A stretch of DNA of 64,000 nt from Mediterranea massiliensis (GTDB lineage: Bacteria; Bacteroidota; Bacteroidia; Bacteroidales; Bacteroidaceae). The translations under genes and the position numbers were made by a program. The stretch is taken from assembly GCA_015060685.1 (NCBI GenBank), contig SUXZ01000001.1, positions 62,001-126,000 of the forward strand. Reading direction: 5' to 3'. Shown piece by piece: positions 56,845 to 62,702 of the stretch; within the stretch, counting starts at the first letter, position 1; each line of letters starts with the position of its first letter. Under the pieces are notes generated by a model. It did not search any database, was not told where the DNA came from, and saw nothing but the letters and a program-made list of their open reading frames with translations.

Positions 56845-57182
56845 AATTTATTTGATTTATTTGTGATAGAATCAGCTAACTTAGAAATAACTTCATCCTT
56901 TATAGCATCCATACCTAAATGATAGAGTGCTTTATTACATTTATCTATTTCATTGATACATTCGGAGAGAAGTCTATTTCTATCACTTTCAGGTAAATTT
57001 ATGAATCCTCTCAATAATTGATTTGCGATAGATTCGCATGCTGTTTTATGTTGCATAAGCCAATTTGCAGTAGCAACAGTTTTTGTTTTAGACATTATGT
57101 CATTCCATTTACGAACTCTTTCGTTTTGTAAAACGAGAAGCTTATTCAATATTTCTATCGGATTATCGTTGTGAGTATTCAT
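56841..57182 (-). CDS. Protein of unknown function (113 aa) coupled to the SIR2-like gene
   Basis: No family is recognised. The sequence looks all-helical, with two amphipathic stretches (‘IEILNKLLVLQNERVRKWND’ and ‘DEVISKLADSITNK’) and no signal peptide, membrane segment or catalytic motif. It starts 9 bases after the membrane TPR gene and ends in an ATGA overlap with the SIR2-like gene, so the two are probably made in fixed proportion. A partner, regulator or antitoxin-like inhibitor of the SIR2-like protein is a reasonable guess from position only. Confidence 0.75.
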   Translation of the reverse strand: MNTHNDNPIEILNKLLVLQNERVRKWNDIMSKTKTVATANWLMQHKTACESIANQLLRGFINLPESDRNRLLSECINEIDKCNKALYHLGMDAIKDEVISKLADSITNKSNKL

Positions 57183-57191
57183 AAATGTATT

Positions 57192-57866
57192 TTATTGTAA
57201 TTCTTTGATTAATTTTTGGGCTTTAATTGAATATGCGCTTTCATTTTGTTCTATTTCTTGTAGAACCTTTAGTGCTTCATTCTTTTCGTGGTTCTTAAGA
57301 TAAGCAATTGCCAAATACCAATTGGCATCTTGATAGTATTCTGTGCTTTCTCCATCTGCAACCAATTCATTAAGCAAAGTAATGCCATCGGAAATGTTGT
57401 TGGTTTCTATTAAGCAGATTGCTTTGTAGATGATATAATTTTCATTGAGTCCTTGAATATTATTGAATTTTTGTAAGGCTACAGAGTAGTGTTTTTGGGT
57501 ATACTCTTCCAATGCAATTGTCAATTCAGAGGAGATTGTTTCCATACCTCGTGAGAATAAATTGCTATCGTATTCTAAAGGAGTATAATATGTAGAGAAT
57601 GCCTTATCCATTTGACGATAGTCGTTATATAAGTTTAAAGAGAAAAGAATTGCAATAATAGCGGCTATTGAACCAAAGCTAATGATTATTCTCTTAAAAC
57701 GATTATTGGACACTTCTTGTTCTTCTAATTTGGCACGTGCAATATTATCACCCCTCATTGCAATATGACTACGAAGTGTTTCGATGTCTTGCATATCTCT
57801 TTCATGTCCTACTCGTCGAATGGTATTGACAATCAGTTTATCTATATTTTCTTTTTCTTTGTTCAT
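57192..57866 (-). CDS. Single-pass membrane TPR protein, candidate anti-sigma or sensor
   Basis: This 224-aa protein has a charged N-terminal segment of about 58 residues (‘NIDKLIVNTIRRVGHERDMQ’), one membrane helix (about 60-80, ‘IIISFGSIAAIIAILFSLNL’), and a C-terminal TPR-like domain (‘YTQKHYSVALQKFNNIQG’, ‘DANWYLAIAYLKNHEKNEAL’). The positive-inside rule suggests the N-terminus is cytoplasmic and the TPR part periplasmic, the layout of many anti-sigma factors. The frame opens earlier, but MNKEKENIDK at 57866 starts 2 bases after the sigma-factor stop and is preferred. The anti-sigma role is inference from topology and position. Confidence 0.8.
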   Translation of the reverse strand: MNKEKENIDKLIVNTIRRVGHERDMQDIETLRSHIAMRGDNIARAKLEEQEVSNNRFKRIIISFGSIAAIIAILFSLNLYNDYRQMDKAFSTYYTPLEYDSNLFSRGMETISSELTIALEEYTQKHYSVALQKFNNIQGLNENYIIYKAICLIETNNISDGITLLNELVADGESTEYYQDANWYLAIAYLKNHEKNEALKVLQEIEQNESAYSIKAQKLIKELQ

Positions 57867-57868
57867 AA

Positions 57869-58447
57869 TTATATTAGTCCTTTTTTGCGAAATGTGGCTA
57901 TTGCAGCATTTCGTAGTTTGGTAAAACATCTGTTTTTTGTGGTTTTGGCTACATCCGAACTATTGAATCCGAGTAATTCAGCTAGCATTTCCATTGTATA
58001 ATGGTGCCAGTAAAAACCAAAAAGAATCTTGCGACAAGTATCATTTTCCATTTGTTGTACTAATAGATAAATCTCTTCTTCTTTTTGTTCTATTGTAATA
58101 TCGTCACAATCATGGTCTGGAATGTCAAAATATGCTTCTCCAGAACCTACAATTTCATAGTTTGGCATTTCTTGGCTGTTATTACTCCTTCTTAAGGTAT
58201 CAATCGATTTGTTTTTACCGATTTGATTAATATAGGTTTGTAAAGAACATGTTAATTGTTGAAGTTTACCTGATTCTATATTATTGCATAATGCCATGAA
58301 AGAATCGTTGTAGATTTCTTCACGCTCTTCTTCTGAAAGCATAGGAAAGGCAACTCTGTTGTACGCAAAGAAGCCTTGACGTAATTCGTTGTAAATGCGA
58401 CTTACTTCACGATTATTATTGATATGTATTTGTTTACTACTCTTCAT
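57869..58447 (-). CDS. ECF-like RNA polymerase sigma factor
   Basis: This 192-aa protein has the sigma-70 region 2 pattern ‘LSEEEREEIYNDSFMALCNN’ and ‘LQTYINQIGKNKSIDTLRRS’, and a region 4 helix-turn-helix ‘YTMEMLAELLGFNSSDVAKT’ followed by ‘KNRCFTKLRN’. The two are joined by an acidic linker (‘IPDHDCDDITIEQKEEE’), as in group 4 (ECF) factors. The ATG at 58447 overlaps the caspase gene's stop, so translation is probably coupled. The membrane TPR gene begins 2 bases downstream. It likely directs its own regulon; a 33-nt two-part sequence found twice nearby is a candidate target. Confidence 0.85.
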   Translation of the reverse strand: MKSSKQIHINNNREVSRIYNELRQGFFAYNRVAFPMLSEEEREEIYNDSFMALCNNIESGKLQQLTCSLQTYINQIGKNKSIDTLRRSNNSQEMPNYEIVGSGEAYFDIPDHDCDDITIEQKEEEIYLLVQQMENDTCRKILFGFYWHHYTMEMLAELLGFNSSDVAKTTKNRCFTKLRNAAIATFRKKGLI

Positions 58448-59309
58448 TTGTGGTGTATTCAATCATGGGTATCTGTTTCTTGGATAATTGACGAACTTGT
58501 TTTTCAATATTCTTAGAACAATTTGAATCCCATATGCTTAATTCAGATAGTACTTCGTATAGTGCATAGGATAGAGTACCGTAGTATTTGTTGCTAACTT
58601 TAGTTTCGAAGTTGCGCTGATATGGTTGGCATGCACTGATGATACAAATGGGAGCGAGTTTGTTATCGTTGCAGATAATGATTTCTTTAGTAACATGTTT
58701 TTTATGAGAAGCAATAAAAAAAGGATTGGATGAAAAGATTGCATTTGTACCTCGTATTGGAGCATCGTTATCTTCGACGTACTCTTCGTCTCGCGAAGCG
58801 GTACCACTATGACAAGCATCAATTGTTACGAATAAATAACCGGTTGTTCCAATTTTCTTTCGTATGGAAGTTAGGAAGAGATTTAGTTCATCATCTCTTA
58901 AATGATTAATACCTTCATAAATTCCCTTTTTGTAAAGAAGATGGGCGTCGTATGGAATTAATGCTTCATCTAATCTATCGCTCTCATCATTGTCAGAATC
59001 TTCCATTTGCTGGCCATGACAAGAGAAATGAATACAAATGTTATCTCCAATATTTGATTTGTCGATAAGACGTGCAAGCATTTTTTTGATATTTTGTTTT
59101 GTTGCTTGTTTATTAGTCAAACTATTGACTTCAAAATTTAATCGTTTGAATTCGGGAAGAAGTATATTCAAATCATTATCGCTATGTATATCATTCCAAC
59201 CCGATTCTTGTGGATAGTCCGATATAGCTACAATTAATGCACGATTTTGCTGAGAATACATGAATAGTGCATGAAAAACGAATAATATAATCAATAAATA
59301 TCTCTTCAT
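58437..59309 (-). CDS. Secreted caspase-family (peptidase C14) protease
   Basis: This 290-aa protein has a signal peptide (MKRYLLIILFVFHALFMYSQ) followed directly by the caspase fold: ‘QNRALIVAISDYP’, catalytic His98 in ‘ICIHFSCHGQQMEDSDNDES’ and catalytic Cys166 in ‘LFVTIDACHSGTASRDEEY’. The acidic stretches after each are typical of bacterial metacaspase-like enzymes that prefer basic P1 residues (family knowledge). The chain ends in ‘MIEYTTNEE’ within the sigma-factor start. TAGATTTG at 59321-59314 on its strand lies only a few bases before the ATG, so a leaderless message is possible. It is first in the six-gene run. Confidence 0.9.
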   Translation of the reverse strand: MKRYLLIILFVFHALFMYSQQNRALIVAISDYPQESGWNDIHSDNDLNILLPEFKRLNFEVNSLTNKQATKQNIKKMLARLIDKSNIGDNICIHFSCHGQQMEDSDNDESDRLDEALIPYDAHLLYKKGIYEGINHLRDDELNLFLTSIRKKIGTTGYLFVTIDACHSGTASRDEEYVEDNDAPIRGTNAIFSSNPFFIASHKKHVTKEIIICNDNKLAPICIISACQPYQRNFETKVSNKYYGTLSYALYEVLSELSIWDSNCSKNIEKQVRQLSKKQIPMIEYTTNEE

Positions 59310-59372
59310 GGCGCAAATCTAAACATTTGATTTTAAAGAATGAAGAAATAATTTAAAATATTTTTCAAAATC

Positions 59373-59405
59373 TTGTTTACCTTTCTTTTTGCCATGCGAT
59401 AAACA
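59373..59405. promoter_or_regulatory. Two-part conserved site, copy 1
   Basis: TTGTTTACCTT, 10 variable bases, then ATGCGATAAACA. The outer TGTTTA/TAAACA are inverted. It lies in the divergent region between the caspase gene and the gene at 59447 (41 bases before that ATG), so it could act on either. It is identical in layout to 60277-60309. Confidence 0.5.
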
Positions 59406-59446
59406 AGTGAAAGAACATTAATTGTCATAATTAAAAAGTATTTAGT

Positions 59447-60259
59447 ATGGTTTATATTACAGTAGCAAATTCGAAAAGAATATTGAGAAAATTGGATTTG
59501 AATGATCTCGATTTAACAGGTCAAGTATATGACAAACCCTTATTCTTCTTAAATAAGCGTGAAGAACAAGCTTTGTTGGCTTATAAAGAATTCATGCAAA
59601 GTCCAGAATTGTTTATAGAAGATATCTATCAAAAAGTGAAAGTTGAGGATAGATTTATGTATGTGTACGAAGGAGATGCACCATGTTATCATCAGAGAGA
59701 AGATTGTGAACGACTGAATGCAGAATTTCGTAATTTTATAATCCCACATAGCATTAGAGAACGTGGAACTGATTGTGTGATTCGATTTAGGGAATGGTTT
59801 AAAGAAAATATCTATTTATTGGATGGTAAGAAAGATGTTTTTGAGATGCGTATTAATGCTGCTTTTGGAGTAAGGATTAGTTTGGAAGAAATCGTAAAGG
59901 TTAATTCAGGAATATCTTCTACTATAAATTGGGATTTAGGTACATTACAGGATGAATTGAATGAAAAAATTAAAGAAGCAGGTAGATATTATTATAAATC
60001 TCCCAAGCATACTAAAATATTAAAACAATATAGCAAATACTCTTTCTTAGGTAATTATTCTGAACCATTATATAGTAACAATACAGGTTATTCAGATGAA
60101 AAAGTTAAAGAACTATTACGTGATTATGAGGAAAATATAAAGAAGCCAATTATCAATATGCTTTATGATTATTATCGAGTGAAATTTAATCCAGACCTTG
60201 AAATGGAAGGATATTTACTGGAGCAATTGGGCTTTAGAGCTTGTAGTCATTGTTTTTGA
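59447..60259 (+). CDS. Protein of unknown function with a split Ada-like zinc-site signature
   Basis: A 270-aa soluble protein without a family I can name. Residues 80-90 read ‘CYHQREDCERL’ (C80, H82, C87), and the extreme C-terminus is ‘LGFRACSHCF’ (C266, C269). Joined, these look like the Y-H-x4-C ... G-(Y/F)-x-x-C-x-x-C zinc site of Ada-type and related modules, but here ~175 residues separate the halves. Between them are ‘FRNFIIPHSIRERG’, ‘FREWFKENIYLLDGKKDVFE’ and ‘AAFGVRISLEEIVKVNSG’, which look like a conserved all-alpha domain. It is divergent from the caspase gene and has site copy 1 upstream. Confidence 0.7.
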   Translation: MVYITVANSKRILRKLDLNDLDLTGQVYDKPLFFLNKREEQALLAYKEFMQSPELFIEDIYQKVKVEDRFMYVYEGDAPCYHQREDCERLNAEFRNFIIPHSIRERGTDCVIRFREWFKENIYLLDGKKDVFEMRINAAFGVRISLEEIVKVNSGISSTINWDLGTLQDELNEKIKEAGRYYYKSPKHTKILKQYSKYSFLGNYSEPLYSNNTGYSDEKVKELLRDYEENIKKPIINMLYDYYRVKFNPDLEMEGYLLEQLGFRACSHCF

Positions 60260-60276
60260 AAATTTCAATATCTGCA

Positions 60277-60309
60277 TTGTTTACCTTATATTGTTTGATG
60301 CGATAAACA
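60277..60309. promoter_or_regulatory. Two-part conserved site, copy 2
   Basis: The same TTGTTTACCTT-N10-ATGCGATAAACA layout as copy 1, with the 10 central bases different. It lies 46 bases before the short ORF at 60355 and about 190 before the gene at 60499. Downstream, AAAGAA, GTCAT and GTATTT words are also shared by both copies, so the whole 5' region appears related. Confidence 0.5.
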
Positions 60310-60354
60310 TACAAAAAGAATAGTCATGAATAGTATTTGAAAAATATAGGCATT

Positions 60355-60465
60355 ATGATTGAAATCGATTTATATATAGGTTGGGGAAATCATACTATTT
60401 ATGACAATGCGAATGTTCTTCGCAACATGAATGGAATTTGTAGGGATACACGTTCCATTCTTTAA
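60355..60465 (+). CDS. Possible small ORF or leader peptide (36 aa)
   Basis: Starting 46 bases after site copy 2, an ATG opens MIEIDLYIGWGNHTIYDNAN, ending RDTRSIL. Its last codons overlap an inverted repeat, GAATGGAA/TTCCATTC, at about 60428-60461. Placement at the same distance from the site as the gene after copy 1 suggests it may be translated, as a leader peptide or as the remnant of a duplicated gene start. No homolog is recognised. Confidence 0.3.
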   Translation: MIEIDLYIGWGNHTIYDNANVLRNMNGICRDTRSIL

Positions 60466-60498
60466 AGAGAAAGTATTAACATTATAAATATAAATAGT

Positions 60499-61062
60499 AT
60501 GAGTTTATTTAATTTTTTAAGAAAACAGAAAGTGTATCCAGAAATGGAGCAAACTTTATCGGAACAAAGTTCAAATGAAAGCATAGTAGATAAAAAGAAT
60601 GATTCTACTATAATGATTAAGTATGGAACAGATATGCCAATAGACATAATCTATAGTTTTTTAAAAACAGATTATGAGGAAAAGGGATTTGAGGATGCAT
60701 TAACTAATCCTGATGTTTCTTATAAGGAAATGAATATGTCTATGATTAAAAGTAAACTAGAAGTAAAGTTTCGTCAAGTCAAACTTAAATATCAGAATGA
60801 ACTTCGTTTAGTGGATTTTCATATCAATTCAAGAAAAGAAGCTGGTTTAATAGAAATCGTGAAACAATTAGAAGCTAAAAAGGAGATGTTGTTGCAACAT
60901 ATGGATGAATTGCAGCAAATGGAAAATGATTTTGAAAACAAGGCTTTGTACATGATTGGTATGTTGGTTTCTTATGAAAAAGGTTTTAATAAGGGATTAG
61001 CAGCGATATCTTTACAACAAATGAATTTATCATTAAGTGAGAATAAGGAGGAATATGTATGA
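60499..61062 (+). CDS. Coiled-coil protein of unknown function, coupled to a DUF4407 gene
   Basis: A 187-aa soluble protein. The N-terminal ~45 residues are polar (‘MSLFNFLRKQKVYPEMEQTL’). From about residue 95 to 150 the sequence is strongly helical and heptad-like (‘AGLIEIVKQLEAKKEMLLQH’, ‘MDELQQMENDFENKALYMIG’). No signal peptide, no catalytic motif and no family recognised. Its stop overlaps the DUF4407 start by 4 bases (ATGA), suggesting an obligate partner of that membrane protein. Confidence 0.7.
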   Translation: MSLFNFLRKQKVYPEMEQTLSEQSSNESIVDKKNDSTIMIKYGTDMPIDIIYSFLKTDYEEKGFEDALTNPDVSYKEMNMSMIKSKLEVKFRQVKLKYQNELRLVDFHINSRKEAGLIEIVKQLEAKKEMLLQHMDELQQMENDFENKALYMIGMLVSYEKGFNKGLAAISLQQMNLSLSENKEEYV

Positions 61063-62021
61063 ATTGGTGGTTAAATTTAGGTTGTTTTTTAACGGGGTGG
61101 AATAGAAGAATACTTTCGCAATGTAGTGAAGCGAGTCATAAACACTTGAAAAAATATACTTCAGCATTGTTGATTCTTATAGTACTATGGGGATTTACAG
61201 GTTTTTGTTTTGCACAGCGTTATGTACATGCTCCTCTTTGGGGATGTATTTTATCTGCTTTTATTTTTGTGATCATAGTAATTCAAATTGAACGACAAAT
61301 TATCTTAACCGTAGGAAGTAATCGATTAGGTGCATTTTTCCGTTTATTTATTGCGATAATCATGGCTTTACTGGGCTCTTCTATTTTAGATCAAGTGATT
61401 TTTGGCGAAGATATAAAACGGAAGATGGTAGAAATTACGGATAGACAAGTAGCAGAACAACTTCCTATGCGTTTAAATGTAATTGATGGACAATTAAAAG
61501 AATTACAATTAAATATTGATTCTTTGCAGCGAACTAATGAAAAACTAAATGTTGAGATAGCAAAAGAACCTGTTAAGAAGACAGTTACTACCAGTACGAC
61601 ATATAAGAATATACTTCAAGATGATGGTTCGTATAAGAAAATACCTGAAACAACTTATACGACAGTATTACTTCCCAATCCCAAAATTAGTCAAAGAGAT
61701 GCTAATTCTGAAAACTTAAAAAGATTGTTTCAACAACAAGATAAATATTTGCAAGATAAAATTGGTGTAGAAGAAAATTTCCGTAAGGAATTAGCGAGTA
61801 GTGTGGGATTCTTAGAAGAATTAAGTGCGATGATAGAAATTGTTACGACAAAAATAGAAGCTTTAATATTTTATATAATTATATTCTGTTTTTTGATTTC
61901 TTTAGAATTATTTGTTGTCGCTAGTAAATTATCAGATAAGAAGTGTGACTATGATTTAATTGTTGAACATCAATTAGAGATTAAGAAGATTGCATTAGCA
62001 GATTTACAAAAGAGTAAATAA
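61059..62021 (+). CDS. DUF4407 family membrane protein
   Basis: This 320-aa protein has three membrane helices near the N-terminus (about 33-54, 58-78, 90-112) and one near the C-terminus (about 265-288). Between them is a large extracytoplasmic or cytoplasmic domain with coiled coil (‘LNVIDGQLKELQLNIDSLQR’). The opening ‘GCFLTGWNRRILSQCSEASH’ and ‘QRYVHAPLWG’ match DUF4407, an actinobacterial and Bacteroidota family of unknown role. ‘TVTTSTTYKNILQDDGSYKK’ forms a threonine-rich loop. It is coupled to the upstream coiled-coil gene. The topology resembles scaffold or sensor proteins, but no function is assigned. Confidence 0.8.
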   Translation: MNWWLNLGCFLTGWNRRILSQCSEASHKHLKKYTSALLILIVLWGFTGFCFAQRYVHAPLWGCILSAFIFVIIVIQIERQIILTVGSNRLGAFFRLFIAIIMALLGSSILDQVIFGEDIKRKMVEITDRQVAEQLPMRLNVIDGQLKELQLNIDSLQRTNEKLNVEIAKEPVKKTVTTSTTYKNILQDDGSYKKIPETTYTTVLLPNPKISQRDANSENLKRLFQQQDKYLQDKIGVEENFRKELASSVGFLEELSAMIEIVTTKIEALIFYIIIFCFLISLELFVVASKLSDKKCDYDLIVEHQLEIKKIALADLQKSK

Positions 62022-62042
62022 TACTATTTAATTATTGATGTT

Positions 62043-62249
62043 ATGAAAAATATACTTAATTTTATCGCGAAATTTTTATTGTGGTTTATTGCATGTTTCG
62101 TTCTGAGTTTGGTAATTATGGTGATAGCTATTGCTATAAATGGCGGGCAACCGGTGAGTGGTGCAAATTGCTCTCTTTTATCCGTCTTTATAATTTCTCT
62201 ATTGTATGTCTTCATCCATAGAAAGAAAAGGAATGGAGAAGATAAGTAA
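62043..62249 (+). CDS. Small two-helix membrane protein (68 aa)
   Basis: Residues about 5-33 (‘LNFIAKFLLWFIACFVLSLV’) and 45-58 (‘LLSVFIISLLYVFI’) form two membrane helices joined by a short polar loop (‘NGGQPVSGANC’), with a basic tail HRKKRNGEDK. It begins 21 bases after the DUF4407 gene, so it is probably in the same transcript. No family recognised. Confidence 0.6.
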   Translation: MKNILNFIAKFLLWFIACFVLSLVIMVIAIAINGGQPVSGANCSLLSVFIISLLYVFIHRKKRNGEDK

Positions 62250-62305
62250 TGTAAATATTTGGAGATATCAGAACGACTTAGTAATGATATGAAAGAAAGT
62301 AAAAT

Positions 62306-62698
62306 ATGATTTCTGAATCGACTAAAGATTTATTCCACAAAGAGTATAGAAGGGGTAGAAGGATGGATATTGCTAAGGCTTTTGCCAAAGCATTCAGAAA
62401 AAAGGATGTTTCAATTATTGCGTCCTATCTGACTAATCCAATTCGATACCAACGTAATTGGGATGAAATCTATATGTTGGATAAAGAGATTTTATTGAAA
62501 CAGCTATCTGATGAAATGATGGATTGGTATGTTTGGGGAAAGGTGATGGCGACGGCTGTTTCTTTTCATCGCAAAAGAGTTTATTGGGAGGCTGATGTTA
62601 GGGTTGTGACTGCTAATGGAGTGATAGAGATATACCTCTACTTATTCTTGGGTTGTGTATATGAAATATGGATAAGAGATATTGAAAACAATGAATGA
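62306..62698 (+). CDS. Protein of unknown function (130 aa)
   Basis: A soluble, basic protein beginning MISESTKDLFHKEYRRGRRM. The body (‘IAKAFAKAFRKKDVSIIASY’, ‘VYWEADVRVVTANGVIEIYL’) suggests a small alpha+beta domain that reminds me of NTF2-like folds, with helices then strands, but there is no firm match. It ends 4 bases before the Sel1-repeat gene, so the two are likely co-transcribed. No signal peptide. Confidence 0.55.
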   Translation: MISESTKDLFHKEYRRGRRMDIAKAFAKAFRKKDVSIIASYLTNPIRYQRNWDEIYMLDKEILLKQLSDEMMDWYVWGKVMATAVSFHRKRVYWEADVRVVTANGVIEIYLYLFLGCVYEIWIRDIENNE

Positions 62699-62702
62699 AG
62701 CT

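Noticed and set aside
52332..59309. Type III CRISPR (Craspase) locus because of TPR-CHAT plus a sigma factor
   Set aside because: No Cas7/Cas10-like gene, no array, and the CHAT and caspase proteins carry export signals, so only an analogy is kept.
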